A program made the position numbers and the translations under genes. From NCBI GenBank assembly GCA_964448045.1, contig CAYUVF010000023.1, forward strand, positions 1-56,952: 56,952 nucleotides of DNA. The letters run 5' to 3'. Shown here piece after piece: positions 1-8,623 of the stretch. Below the pieces are notes generated by a model that saw nothing but the letters and a program-made list of their open reading frames with translations, ran no database searches and was not told the origin of the DNA. The stretch comes from CAYUVF01 sp964448045. Its GTDB lineage: Bacteria; Bacteroidota; Rhodothermia; Rhodothermales; Salinibacteraceae. The stretch's first letter is position 1. The number at the start of each line of letters is the position of its first letter.

Positions 1-98
1 TGCAACTGCCCCTTCGGAATCGTGGTGCATTCGTGGTCCAGTAAGTACTCGGCCTCGTCGCCTAAGAGCTCAGCTGTGCGCGTCGTCACTTCAGCCAT
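1..98 (-). CDS. fbaB: Class I fructose-bisphosphate aldolase, N-terminal fragment (cut by window edge)
   Basis: The first 32 codons read leftward from an ATG at 98-96, and the gene runs off the window. The visible residues LLGDEAEYLLDHECTTIPK match the conserved N-terminus of the archaeal/FbaB-type class I aldolases (E. coli FbaB begins LLGKDADNLLQHRCMTIP). The enzyme interconverts fructose-1,6-bisphosphate with dihydroxyacetone phosphate and glyceraldehyde-3-phosphate through a Schiff-base lysine, which lies outside the window. An AGAGGAT ribosome binding site sits 7 bases before the ATG, which supports this start. Only the N-terminus is visible, so integrity of the gene cannot be judged. 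Confidence 0.8.
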   Translation of the reverse strand, partial: MAEVTTRTAELLGDEAEYLLDHECTTIPKGQL

Positions 99-239
99 AG
101 CAGGTATCCTCTTGGAAATGAATTTCGGAGTGCATCCAGTCGTATCACCACATAAGCTACGAAAAAATCGAGGGCTTCACCATGTGGGTTGCGATGATTG
201 CTGTGTAAAATTATATCCCACGCGGGCGGGGCCTGACAA

Positions 240-788
240 TCAGGCGGGCGGATCTTGGCTAAGCCGGTCGACGAGCAGGCGCAGCGGCTCGCGCTGCTGG
301 TAGGACAGGTTGAACCGCATCGAGCCGAGGGTCCCCTGCACGCGGTCAGCCCGGGCGATGCGGGAGAGTTGCTTCACCGTGAGCGGCAGCCGCGTCACCT
401 CGCCGTCGATGCTGGTGTCTTTCGCCGATTCCCAGAGCGGGTCGTTCGCCCATGCAAAGCGCTCGCCGTTGATTTGGAGGGAGAGGCTGCGGTCGCCCAT
501 AAAAAGGTCGCTCCCCGCGTTGGTCTCATCGCGGACGGAGAAGATCAGATAGGCTTGCTGCGGTGTGCACGCGGCCCCGCGGCAGATCGCCGCTCCGATC
601 AGGCGGACCGATTTGCCGCTGCTAAGGCCGCCCGTGGAGTACCGCCCGAGGTGAATAGGTTTCGTCTGATACGCGGTCCGGTCGGCCTTGTCATCGTACG
701 AGGTACTGACGGGCTCGGGGCCCGAGCACCCGCTGATCATCACGACGACGAAGGCAACTGAGAGGAGGGTCGCAGCGACAGAGCGCAT
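240..788 (-). CDS. Hypothetical lipoprotein
   Basis: 182 residues. The N-terminus MRSVAATLLSVAFVVVMISG followed by Cys is a typical lipoprotein signal peptide (lipobox ISGC), so the mature protein is probably anchored in the periplasm or outer membrane. I chose the ATG at 788 because an upstream in-frame ATG at 878 would add 30 residues in front of the signal peptide. The mature part is soluble, contains two further cysteines in CRGAAC, and has alternating hydrophobic and polar stretches that suggest beta structure. I do not recognise the family. It is followed on the same strand by the fbaB fragment, with about 140 bases between them. Confidence 0.6.
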   Translation of the reverse strand: MRSVAATLLSVAFVVVMISGCSGPEPVSTSYDDKADRTAYQTKPIHLGRYSTGGLSSGKSVRLIGAAICRGAACTPQQAYLIFSVRDETNAGSDLFMGDRSLSLQINGERFAWANDPLWESAKDTSIDGEVTRLPLTVKQLSRIARADRVQGTLGSMRFNLSYQQREPLRLLVDRLSQDPPA

Positions 789-1109
789 GAGTAAGAGCAA
801 TCCGTCCAAATCCTGAAATGTGTGATTCGATGAATCTGCATCTGAAGATAATGTGGGGGCTGCAGCGCAGCATTTCAAGTGCTCGAGCAGGGCAAGCGCA
901 TCAAATCCATTCCACGCTCCCTCGGAGGCACCACGGAGGGAGGAGGGGCGCTGCGCCAGCCCAAAAAGCGCCCGTCATTCCCGTGAGACGAGCCGTAGGT
1001 GACTCACGCCAGTAGAACAGGACACGAGCTCGTGTCCCGATCAGAGTCGGGAATGACGTCAAAAGCAAGACGGTGGATTGACACAATGACTGGTGCTGGG
1101 CGGGCTGCG
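789..1109. repeat. Intergenic region with GTCATTCCCG hairpin repeat (family 2)
   Basis: No gene is visible. Positions 974-983 (GTCATTCCCG) and 1048-1057 (CGGGAATGAC) form a perfect 10-bp inverted repeat, with a smaller palindrome (GACACGAGCTCGTGTC) between them. Related inverted repeats occur at about 10920, 15825, 16103 and 35780, so this is one copy of an interspersed family. Confidence 0.6.
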
Positions 1110-2198
1110 TCAGTCCGAAGGCGCCGAAAAGCGGAGTGCAGTTGGGATCGTGGACGGGTCGGCGAGGAAGCCGGGCAGCTCGCGCGCAATTAGCGGGGCC
1201 GTCAAGAGCCCTTTCGAGCCGAGTGCGGTAAACGCCCAGATGCGCGTGCGCCCCGGCAGCGGACCCACGATGGGGAGGTTCGACTGATCGGCGTAGACGC
1301 GCACTCCGGCGACGGCGCCCAGCACCTCGGCCGAGCGCACGGCGGGCAGCATGGTCGCCGTTTTGTCGACGATGTACTCGGTCGATTCGTCAGAGGGTTC
1401 GACGTCGTCGAAGTCGTGCACGTACGAGCTGCCGAGAATCAGCGTGTTGGGCGCGGACGCGTCGGGGACGACGTAGCCGCGGCCCGACATCGGGCGGAGC
1501 GGGCCGATGGCCTCGGCGCAGCGGACGCGCACCGTTTGCCCCTTGACGCTGTGCAAACCCAGGGCAGCGAGCTCGGCGTGATCGGTATAGCCGTAGCCGA
1601 GCGCGAGAATCAGGTGGTGGGTGGTGAAGCGCTCGGTCGATCCGTCGTCGCAGGTAATCTCAACGGTCGCGTGGTCGCCGGTTTCGGACCAATCGGTGAC
1701 GCGGGTGCCGGTCTGCACCGTCGCGCCGCGGGTGCGAGCGGCATCGATCATGGCTTCGACGAACGGCGGGACGGCGATGGCGCCGCCGCATGGAATCCAG
1801 AGGGCGCCGCCGGTGGTCTGCACGGCAGGGAAGCGCTCGCGCACCTTCGCCTCCGGCCACCACTCAGCCACGCTGGGCGTGCGATCGAGCGCATCGTGGA
1901 AAAAGCGCACCTGTTTTTCTTCGACGGCGGGGCGCAGCAGTCCGCCGTCGTCGAACAGGTCCGAGGCGTCGGCAACGTCCAGCGTGTCGTAAAATGCATC
2001 GAGGGCGTCGGGCAGGCGCCACACGGCTTTTGCTTTGCGGCCCATCAGCGGATTGACGAGCCCAGCCGCCGCGCCGGACGCTCCCGCCGCGGGCCGATCG
2101 GCTTCGACCAGGAGGACGTCATGGTCGGCGCTGAGGCGGAGGGCGGCGGAGGCGCCGGCGAGTCCGGCTCCGGCGATGAGGACATCGGCATCAGGCAT
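1110..2198 (-). CDS. FAD-dependent oxidoreductase (DAO family)
   Basis: 362 residues from the ATG at 2198; an in-frame GTG at 2216 is an alternative start. The N-terminus ADVLIAGAGLAGASAALRL is the dinucleotide-binding GxGxxG fold of the DAO (D-amino acid oxidase/glycine oxidase-like) superfamily. The C-terminal GVRVYADQSNLPIVGPLPG stretch with a following LGSKGLLTAPL matches the flavin-closing region of this family and resembles the MnmC oxidase-type DAO domain. The substrate is not evident. A second DAO enzyme, ThiO, lies 650 bases away on the opposite strand, but the two are not close copies. No methyltransferase domain is fused, so full MnmC is excluded. Confidence 0.75.
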   Translation of the reverse strand: MPDADVLIAGAGLAGASAALRLSADHDVLLVEADRPAAGASGAAAGLVNPLMGRKAKAVWRLPDALDAFYDTLDVADASDLFDDGGLLRPAVEEKQVRFFHDALDRTPSVAEWWPEAKVRERFPAVQTTGGALWIPCGGAIAVPPFVEAMIDAARTRGATVQTGTRVTDWSETGDHATVEITCDDGSTERFTTHHLILALGYGYTDHAELAALGLHSVKGQTVRVRCAEAIGPLRPMSGRGYVVPDASAPNTLILGSSYVHDFDDVEPSDESTEYIVDKTATMLPAVRSAEVLGAVAGVRVYADQSNLPIVGPLPGRTRIWAFTALGSKGLLTAPLIARELPGFLADPSTIPTALRFSAPSD

Positions 2199-2279
2199 GA
2201 TCACAACAGCGGGCACATGAGCGTGGTGTTCTCCGTTACGCCTGCGCGCATCCCCCGATCATGTTCCGCATAACGTGCC

Positions 2280-2794
2280 ATGGCCGAGTCTCCGGTGCCC
2301 CAATCCAACCGGTGCGCGCCGCCGAAGCAGCCGCTCTCGTACGAGGAATTTCTCGAATGGGCCGATGAGGACGTCCGCGCCGAATGGGTAGATTGGGAAG
2401 TTATCGTTATGAGTTCAGCATCAGATCGCCATCAAGACATCGTTCGTTTTCTGACTGCCGCCCTCAGTTTGCTGGTAGAAGCTGAGGATCTCGGCGTTGT
2501 GCGGCCAGCCCCCTTCAGATGAAGCTGGAGAACGGCCGCGGACCGCTTGACCGAGGTGAGACGTTTTACGAATACGAGGCTGGCGGCATGCCCGAGTACT
2601 GGCTCATCGATCCGAAGCGCGAGCAGGTGGAGCTGTATCGGCTGACCGAGGCCGGTCAGTATCGACTGGCACAGCCCGAGGACGACGCGTATCGCTCCGA
2701 GGTCGTGCCCGGCTTCTGGCTGAAGGCGGCGTGGCTCTGGCAGGAGCCGCTGCCGAAGGTGCTGGAGCTGGCGCGGCGCTGGGCGCTGGTGTGA
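2280..2794 (+). pseudogene. Uma2-family (DUF820) putative restriction endonuclease, degraded
   Basis: Two reading frames together encode recognisable ends of a Uma2 protein. The frame 2280-2522 gives the N-terminal part (YEEFLEWADED, DRHQDIVRFL). The frame 2519-2794 gives KLENGRGP joined directly to LDRGETFYEYEAGG and MPEYWLIDPKREQVELYRL. Family members normally have about 60 residues between those last segments, including the PD-(D/E)XK-like metal-binding core, so the catalytic centre is deleted. The junction near 2515-2522 also looks like a one-base loss (CCCTTCAGATG where CCCTTTCAGATG is expected), which shifts the frame. A typical invariant Gly is Trp in DWEVIVM. The gene is almost certainly non-functional. 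Confidence 0.8.
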
Positions 2795-2853
2795 GCGGGG
2801 GACATGGCGACATCGATGGAACAGAGACATTATGGAATAAAACAGGCGGACCT

Positions 2854-3999
2854 ATGGAGCGAAGTGACGCATCGGTACTTATCGTGGGCGGTGGGGCCAT
2901 TGGGCTGGCAACGGGCTGGATGCTGGCACGGCAGGGCACGCCGGTGACGCTGTTCGAACGCGACCGCGCCGGGCGTGGCACCTCGTGGCTCGCCGCCGGC
3001 ATGCTGGCCCCCGACGCCGAGATCGGCTTCGAGGAGCTGGAGCTGTACGAGCTGAACCGCGAAAGCCTTGCTCGCTGGCCCGACTTCGCCCGGGAGCTGG
3101 AAGACGCAACGGGCCAACCGATCGACTATCGTGACGAGGGCACCCTCATCGTGGCCGACGACCGCGACAGCGCCCAGGCTCTCCGCCGATTGTACGAATT
3201 TCAGCGCGAGCAGGGGCTGGATGTCGACTGGCTGACGGGCGACGAGGCGCGCGCAATCGAGCCGTTCGTGGCGCCGCGGCTCTCGGCGGCCATCTGCGCG
3301 CCATCCGATCATCAGGTCGACAACCGGCGGCTCCTGGAGGCGCTGCGCACGGCGTTCGTGGACGCGGGCGGCACGCTGCACGAGCACACGCCGGTCGCCG
3401 CCGTCGATCCCGACGACGAGCGCCCCGCCGTGATCACCGCATCGGGCGAGCGCGTCGAGGGGGCCGAGGTCGTGCTTGCCGCCGGGGTATGGTCGCGCGA
3501 AATCGACGGGTTGCCGGAGGCGGTGCGCCCGTCCGTGCGGCCCGTCAAAGGTCAGATGATGGAGTTGCAGATGGCGCTGCCGTTCGACCTGCAGCACGTC
3601 ATCCGCGGGCCCGATGCGTATCTGGCGCCCAAAAGCGATGGGCGGCTGCTGATCGGGGCGACGAGCGAGGAGATGGGCTTCGACACGTCGGTCACCGCCG
3701 GCGGGCTGTACGATCTGCTCGAAGGGGCATGGGAGGTGGTGCCCGGCATCTACGATCTGGAGCTGGCCGATACGTGGGCAGGCCTTCGCCCGGCGAGCCG
3801 TGACCATGCGCCGGTGATCGGCCGCGCGGCGCCCGGCATCGTGTACGCCACGGGCCACTACCGCCACGGCGTTTTGCTGACGCCCGTCACCGCCCAGGAG
3901 GTCGCCCGGCTCATCCGCACCGGAGAAACCTCCTCGTGGCTGGAGCCGTTTTCTCCCCAGCGCTTTCGGACAGCCCCGCACACTCCATCTGCATCATGA
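2854..3999 (+). CDS. thiO: Glycine oxidase ThiO
   Basis: 381 residues. This FAD enzyme oxidises glycine with O2 to iminoglycine (dehydroglycine), the nitrogen-carbon precursor of the thiazole ring in aerobic thiamine synthesis. The N-terminus SVLIVGGGAIGLATGWMLA is the FAD-binding GxGxxG motif, and the C-terminal GHYRHGVLLTPVTA is characteristic of ThiO. I chose the ATG at 2854 because GGCGGA lies just before it; longer in-frame extensions run through the Uma2 remnant. The stop overlaps the thiS start (ATGA), implying translational coupling. ThiO replaces the radical-SAM ThiH used by anaerobes, so this thiazole route needs oxygen. Confidence 0.9.
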   Translation: MERSDASVLIVGGGAIGLATGWMLARQGTPVTLFERDRAGRGTSWLAAGMLAPDAEIGFEELELYELNRESLARWPDFARELEDATGQPIDYRDEGTLIVADDRDSAQALRRLYEFQREQGLDVDWLTGDEARAIEPFVAPRLSAAICAPSDHQVDNRRLLEALRTAFVDAGGTLHEHTPVAAVDPDDERPAVITASGERVEGAEVVLAAGVWSREIDGLPEAVRPSVRPVKGQMMELQMALPFDLQHVIRGPDAYLAPKSDGRLLIGATSEEMGFDTSVTAGGLYDLLEGAWEVVPGIYDLELADTWAGLRPASRDHAPVIGRAAPGIVYATGHYRHGVLLTPVTAQEVARLIRTGETSSWLEPFSPQRFRTAPHTPSAS

Positions 4000-4226
4000 A
4001 CGCATCGACCCCGACGCAGACGATCACGGTCAATGGCGAGGAGCGCGATGTTCCCGCCGATTACGAGCTGACCGAACTGATGCGCCGCCTCGATCTCGAT
4101 CCGGTGCACGCGACCGGCACGGCCATCGCCGTCAACGAAGTCGTCATCCCACGCGCGGATTGGAGCGAGGTAATACTGAACGACGGCGACACCGTGGAGA
4201 TCGTCCAGGCCCAGCAGGGCGGATAA
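3996..4226 (+). CDS. thiS: Sulfur carrier protein ThiS
   Basis: 76 residues with a ubiquitin-like beta-grasp fold, ending in the diagnostic C-terminal Gly-Gly (VQAQQGG). The C-terminal carboxylate is adenylated and converted to a thiocarboxylate that donates sulfur to the thiazole synthase ThiG. The ATG overlaps the thiO stop codon. The adenylyltransferase ThiF that should load it is not in this window and must be encoded elsewhere. Confidence 0.92.
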   Translation: MNASTPTQTITVNGEERDVPADYELTELMRRLDLDPVHATGTAIAVNEVVIPRADWSEVILNDGDTVEIVQAQQGG

Positions 4227-4612
4227 AGACGGCGAGTGGTGAGTAAAGAGTGGGGAATAGGGCGAAGGTATGGGCACGAGCCCTTAGCTACCGGACCGTA
4301 TTGAGCACATGGCCCCGAAACCGCTCCCACGCGCTGTCATTCTGAGCCTGACGAAGAATCTCTTTGTGAACGGCTGTATTGCAAACGGAGAGATCCCTCG
4401 TCAGGCTCGGGATGACACGCTTGGAATGGTTTTTCGGAGGGCGCGTTAACGTTCTTTCGTTGACCTATATAAATGACATACCAGGGAGCGGTTGTGGGGC
4501 CACGCCGAGGGGGATCCCAAACGTGTCCGGTGGCTGGCACGAGCTTTTTACACCCGCGCTATTCGCTCCCCGCGCTCCATTTTCGATTTTGGATTTACGA
4601 TTGGATGCCCGA
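4227..4612. repeat. Intergenic region with a short copy of the TGTCATTC core repeat element
   Basis: Between thiS and thiG. Positions 4335-4354 (TGTCATTCTGAGCCTGACGA) and 4398-4417 form an imperfect 20-bp inverted repeat, an 83-bp compact version of the interspersed element. On its left (4277-4330) lies one arm, TTAGCTACCGGAC followed by TGAGCACATGGCCCCGAAACC, of the outer inverted repeat that is complete at 42721-42943. I searched for a TPP riboswitch before thiG and found no CUGAGA/thi-box pattern. The element separates thiOS from thiG, so thiG probably needs its own promoter. Confidence 0.65.
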
Positions 4613-5434
4613 ATGGCTGAATCGATTGCACAGAACGGAGCAAAGGAAGCGGTCGCTGAGGAGCCGCTGGTGATTGGCGACCGCACGTTTGATTCGCGGC
4701 TGATCCTCGGCACGAGCCGGTACCCGAATCCGCAGGTGATGCTGGAGGCGCTGGAGGCCTCCGGCACGGAGATGGTGACGGTGGCCATCCGGCGCGTCAA
4801 CATCCAAAATCCGGCGCCGGAGAGCCACCTCGACCTCGTCCAGCAGGGCGGCTATACGGTGCTGCCGAACACGGCGGGCTGCTACACGGCGAAGGAAGCC
4901 GTGCTCGTCGCCCAGTTGGCGCGCGAAGCGCTCGATACCACTCTCATCAAGCTCGAAGTCATCGGGGACGACGAGACGCTGATGCCCGATGTGGAACAGC
5001 TGCTGAAGGCGGCCAAGCAGCTCATCGACGACGGCTTCACGGTGCTGGCGTACGCCAACGACGATCCGATCACGTGCCAGAAGCTGGCCGATATGGGCTG
5101 CGCTGCGGTGATGCCCTTGGCCTCGCCCATCGGCAGCGGGATGGGCCTCGTCAATCCGTACAACCTGCGCCTCATCCGCGAGGTGATCGACGATACGCCG
5201 CTGATCGTGGACGCCGGCATCGGCACGGCCAGCGATGCGACGCTCGCCATGGAGCTGGGCTACGATGGGGTGCTGCTCAACACGGCCATCGCGCAGGCGC
5301 AGCACCCGGTGGCGATGGCCCGCGCCATGCGCCACGCCGTGACAGCCGGACGCCTGGCGCACCGGGCCGGACGGATCCCGCGCCGCCTCTACGCCGAGGC
5401 CTCCTCGCCCGCCGACGGCCGCGTCGGCTCCTGA
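4613..5434 (+). CDS. thiG: Thiazole synthase ThiG
   Basis: 273 residues, TIM barrel. It condenses 1-deoxy-D-xylulose-5-phosphate, iminoglycine (from ThiO) and ThiS thiocarboxylate into the thiazole phosphate carboxylate. Diagnostic segments are LILGTSRYPNP, TVAIRRVN, the catalytic lysine in LIKLEVIGDD, MPLASPIGSGMGL and VDAGIGTASDA. I chose the ATG at 4613 because it begins a ThiG-like N-terminus; the open frame reaches back to 4379 but that part translates repeat DNA. The next gene begins 21 bases after the stop, consistent with one transcript through thiD. Confidence 0.93.
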   Translation: MAESIAQNGAKEAVAEEPLVIGDRTFDSRLILGTSRYPNPQVMLEALEASGTEMVTVAIRRVNIQNPAPESHLDLVQQGGYTVLPNTAGCYTAKEAVLVAQLAREALDTTLIKLEVIGDDETLMPDVEQLLKAAKQLIDDGFTVLAYANDDPITCQKLADMGCAAVMPLASPIGSGMGLVNPYNLRLIREVIDDTPLIVDAGIGTASDATLAMELGYDGVLLNTAIAQAQHPVAMARAMRHAVTAGRLAHRAGRIPRRLYAEASSPADGRVGS

Positions 5435-5455
5435 TCCACTCGCTCTCTCCCCCGC

Positions 5456-6085
5456 ATGCCCATGCTGCCCGCCCGGCTTGCCCTCATCGCCGACGGATTC
5501 ACCGCGCCCGACCGCGTCGATCGCGTCGTGTCGGCCGTGCGCGCCGGGGTGCAGTGGGTCCATCTGCGGGATCACCGCGCCCGGCGCGACCGCTTCGCCC
5601 GCGCCGCCGATGCGCTGGCCGACCGCCTCCGCGCGGTTGACGCCTCGGTGGCGATTTCGGTGAACGCGCACGTCGGCGTGGCAGCCGATCTGGAGGCCGG
5701 CCTTCACGTGGGCCAGCGAGGCCCGTCGGTGCAGCAGGCGCGAGCGCGGCTGGGGGCCGACGCGCTGGTGGGCTATTCGGCACACGATCTGATTGATACG
5801 CAGAGCGACCGCGTCGACGCGCCCGACTATTTCTTCTTCAGCCCGGTCTTTCCCACCTCCAGCAAGCCGGATCATCCCGGCATGGGCACGACGGTGCTCG
5901 AAACGTTCTGCGAGGCGGCGCGTCCGGTGCCTACGCTGGCGCTGGGCGGCATCACCCCCGAGCGCGTGCCGCAGTGCCGGTCGGTGGGCGCCTATGGCGT
6001 GGCGGTGCTCTCCGGCATCATGGACGCCGAGGCGCCGTCTGCGGCTGCGCGGGCGTATCTGCGCGCCCTCGCCGCGCCGGCCTGA
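5456..6085 (+). CDS. tenI: ThiE/TenI-family protein, probably TenI (thiazole tautomerase) rather than thiamine phosphate synthase
   Basis: 209 residues, ThiE/TenI TIM barrel: VQWVHLRDH, GLHVGQRG, SAHDL, FFSPVFPTSSK and LALGGITPERV. True ThiE enzymes have two Asp residues that bind Mg-pyrophosphate, in an ND pair and in GQxD. Here those positions read NAH and GQRG, and the usual LRxK lysine is missing (LRDH). TenI proteins show the same losses and aromatise the thiazole tautomer made by ThiG. Position directly after thiG fits either role. If this is TenI, thiamine phosphate synthase must lie elsewhere. The alternative is a divergent ThiE. The family is certain; the subfamily is an inference. 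Confidence 0.72.
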   Translation: MPMLPARLALIADGFTAPDRVDRVVSAVRAGVQWVHLRDHRARRDRFARAADALADRLRAVDASVAISVNAHVGVAADLEAGLHVGQRGPSVQQARARLGADALVGYSAHDLIDTQSDRVDAPDYFFFSPVFPTSSKPDHPGMGTTVLETFCEAARPVPTLALGGITPERVPQCRSVGAYGVAVLSGIMDAEAPSAAARAYLRALAAPA

Positions 6086-6172
6086 TCGCTTCGCATCGGG
6101 CGGCCGCCCCGGTCCGCTTTTTGCTGCGCATCCATCACACCTGCATCCCTCGCATCCGAATCCACCCCACCC

Positions 6173-7000
6173 ATGTCCACCAAACCCATCGCGCTCACCC
6201 TGGCCGGCAGCGACTCCGGCGGCGGCGCCGGCATTCAGGCCGACATCAAGTCGATGGAGGCGAACGGCGTGTTTGCCGCCTCGGTGCTTACCGCCGTCAC
6301 CGCGCAGAATACCGAGGCCGTGACCATGTCGTTCGACCTGCCCGAGCGGCTCATCGCTGCGCAGGTCGACGCCGTGGCCGAGGACTTCGACATCGCCGCG
6401 GCCAAGACGGGCATGCTGGCGTCGTCGGCCATCATCGAGGTCGTCGCGAACAAGATCGAGGCGCACGGGCTGATGCCGCTCGTCGTCGACCCGGTGATGA
6501 TGTCGAAGAGCGGCTTCAAGCTGCTGGCCGACGAGGCGATCGGCACGCTGCGCATGCGCCTCATCCCGCTGGCGACGGTGGTGACGCCCAACACACACGA
6601 GGCCGAGCTGCTGGCCGATCGGACCGTGCTCACGCTCGACGACGCCAAGGCCGCTGCGGAGACGATCTTCGAGATGGGCCCCGACGCCGTCGTCGTCAAA
6701 GGCGGCCACCTCGACGATCAGGCCGAGGCCGTGGATGTGTACTTCGATGGGTCGGCGATGCGGACGGTTGCGGCGCCGCGGGTCGATACGAAAAACACGC
6801 ACGGCACGGGCTGCACCTACGCCTCGGCCATCGCGGCGAATCTGGCGAAGGGCCACGGGCTGGCCGAGGCCATCGAGCGGGCCAAGCGGTACGTCACGCA
6901 GGCCATCCGGCACGCGCTGCCCATCGGCCGCGGGCACGGCCCCACGAATCACTTCTACCACCTCGATCCGGAGCAGGCCCTCGCCGCCGTGCAGGACTGA
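6173..7000 (+). CDS. thiD: Hydroxymethylpyrimidine/phosphomethylpyrimidine kinase ThiD
   Basis: 275 residues, ribokinase fold. It phosphorylates HMP and then HMP-phosphate to give the pyrophosphate that is joined to thiazole phosphate. Motifs: LTLAGSDSGGGAGIQADIK at the N-terminus, AAKTGML, VVDPVM, and the ATP/anion-hole motif NTHGTGCTYASAIAAN near residue 205 with the catalytic Cys. It is the last gene of the thiamine set, 87 bases after the ThiE/TenI gene. thiC is not in the window. Length and motifs are normal for the family. Confidence 0.93.
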   Translation: MSTKPIALTLAGSDSGGGAGIQADIKSMEANGVFAASVLTAVTAQNTEAVTMSFDLPERLIAAQVDAVAEDFDIAAAKTGMLASSAIIEVVANKIEAHGLMPLVVDPVMMSKSGFKLLADEAIGTLRMRLIPLATVVTPNTHEAELLADRTVLTLDDAKAAAETIFEMGPDAVVVKGGHLDDQAEAVDVYFDGSAMRTVAAPRVDTKNTHGTGCTYASAIAANLAKGHGLAEAIERAKRYVTQAIRHALPIGRGHGPTNHFYHLDPEQALAAVQD

Positions 7001-7036
7001 TTTCCGTCCCCCTTCACCCTCCACCTCGTCCGATTT

Positions 7037-8482
7037 GTGATCCATCCATCCGGCACCGCGCGCCGCCACGCGCGATACAGCAAGCACAGTACAGTGGGGG
7101 GGCGAGGGTGGGGGCTCGTGCTGCTACTCCTCGGCGTGCTGATGGGCGGAGACGTTCGCGCCCAGGCGCCGCACGTGTCCCTGATGGGGTGGGCCGCCGA
7201 TAAGCGCATCCACCTGCTCGACCGCTCCCACGCCCTCGGTGGGCGACGTTACGACCGGGGCGCCTTCCGCCACCTCACGCCCCTCACCGACCGGGAGTAC
7301 CGGCTGGATCTGATGGCGTACCGGTTTTCGCCGGTGGAGGATTACGCGTGGACGCGAAGCCCGGACGGTTTCCGCCTGCGGGCCGGGAGCATCTCGCGGG
7401 CCCGGTGGGCCATCGTCTCCGAAGTAAAAGCCACTGTTGCAATCGAATCTCGGCACGACTTCCGCATCGATGCGCGGATGCAGCAGGACCCGCACGCGCA
7501 GCAGCGCTCGTTCGTGGAACTGGGCTACCGGTGGGCCTTCCGCCCGAACCACGCCATCGGGGTGAAGCACACCTTCAGCGAGTACAAGCCCGATCTGGAT
7601 CTGACGCTCTACTACGAAGTGGGCAGCGGCCCCGACGGGCGCCTGCGTGCCGGGATCGTCTTTCAGGACCTCTACAACAATCTGATTTTCAACCAGCTCG
7701 GCGCCCAGGAAGAAGCGTTCGACCGCGACTACCGGCGGAAGCCGTATCTGCTGACCATCGAGGGCGCGACGCCGGTCGTCCACCATCTGCGCGCCGAAGT
7801 CGTCGCCGGATTCCAGCCGGAGCGGCGGGCGCTGTACGCGTCGAAGACCGAGCCCGCGGAGCGCTATCTGGAGGCCGAAACGGTGCACTACGTGGGGGGG
7901 CTGCTCGAATTCAGCCCACCCGGCTATTTCACGGCGGGCGCCATCGTGCTGCAGGACCGGACGCACCTGCGCCGCGACGGCCGCAGCCCCGCCGTTCGCA
8001 GCGCCTACACGGCCGAGCAGACCCAGCAGCGCCTCGGCCTGTTCGTGCTGCGGACGTGGGCGCGCGTCCGCACCGCGCTCTGGCTGTGGGCCGAGCGGTA
8101 CCGGGATCAGCAGACCGGCGACAACTTCGACCTCTCGCTGATCGACGCGGACCTCAACTACCGCGAGACGCGCCGCTTCGCCAGGGCCCGCGTGATCTAC
8201 GAGCCGCCCCGCCCGTGGCCGATGGTTGGCGTCGAATACCTGGCGGGCCGCCGCAAGCTCGGCGAGGACGACCCGACGACGCTCGCCCGCCAGTGGACGC
8301 GCCGCTGGTTCACCCTCGGGCCAAGCAACTACCGCGCCGTGGGCCTCATCGGCTATCGGATTGGCACGCGGGGGCTGGTGGTGCTTGGCATCGGGTACGA
8401 TACCGACGGCGACACCAACTTCAAGGTGGACGAGCCCTCGCGCTTCGACAACGGCTTCGTTCGCTTCTCGATGACGTGGTGA
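7037..8482 (+). CDS. Putative outer-membrane beta-barrel protein
   Basis: 481 residues from a GTG start. An N-terminal hydrophobic stretch (WGLVLLLLGVLMGG then VRAQA) looks like a signal peptide with an Ala-x-Ala-type cleavage site near residue 43. The remainder alternates short amphipathic strands rich in Arg/Tyr/Phe and ends in Phe-Ser-Met-Thr-Trp, the terminal aromatic residue expected of a BAM-assembled barrel. No plug or peptidoglycan-binding domain is visible. The substrate is unknown and I do not recognise a named family. It starts 36 bases after thiD, so it may share that transcript. Confidence 0.55.
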   Translation: MIHPSGTARRHARYSKHSTVGGRGWGLVLLLLGVLMGGDVRAQAPHVSLMGWAADKRIHLLDRSHALGGRRYDRGAFRHLTPLTDREYRLDLMAYRFSPVEDYAWTRSPDGFRLRAGSISRARWAIVSEVKATVAIESRHDFRIDARMQQDPHAQQRSFVELGYRWAFRPNHAIGVKHTFSEYKPDLDLTLYYEVGSGPDGRLRAGIVFQDLYNNLIFNQLGAQEEAFDRDYRRKPYLLTIEGATPVVHHLRAEVVAGFQPERRALYASKTEPAERYLEAETVHYVGGLLEFSPPGYFTAGAIVLQDRTHLRRDGRSPAVRSAYTAEQTQQRLGLFVLRTWARVRTALWLWAERYRDQQTGDNFDLSLIDADLNYRETRRFARARVIYEPPRPWPMVGVEYLAGRRKLGEDDPTTLARQWTRRWFTLGPSNYRAVGLIGYRIGTRGLVVLGIGYDTDGDTNFKVDEPSRFDNGFVRFSMTW

Positions 8483-8623
8483 GCTGACGTGGTGAGCCGT
8501 TGGCGAGCTATTTGCTTTTCGACGGTAATCCTCGGATATTTTGAAGCGTCCCGGCGGCGCCGATCCGGGGCGTTGTCCCCCGCTGGCACCCTTCTGATCT
8601 GCTCCATCCCGATTCGTATATTT

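Noticed and set aside
4440..4612. Possible TPP riboswitch before thiG
   Set aside because: The conserved CUGAGA and ACCUGA elements are absent, and much of the region is repeat DNA.
4595..7087. 830-codon open frame on the minus strand across the thiamine genes
   Set aside because: It is antisense to thiG, tenI and thiD, which carry clear family motifs on the + strand.
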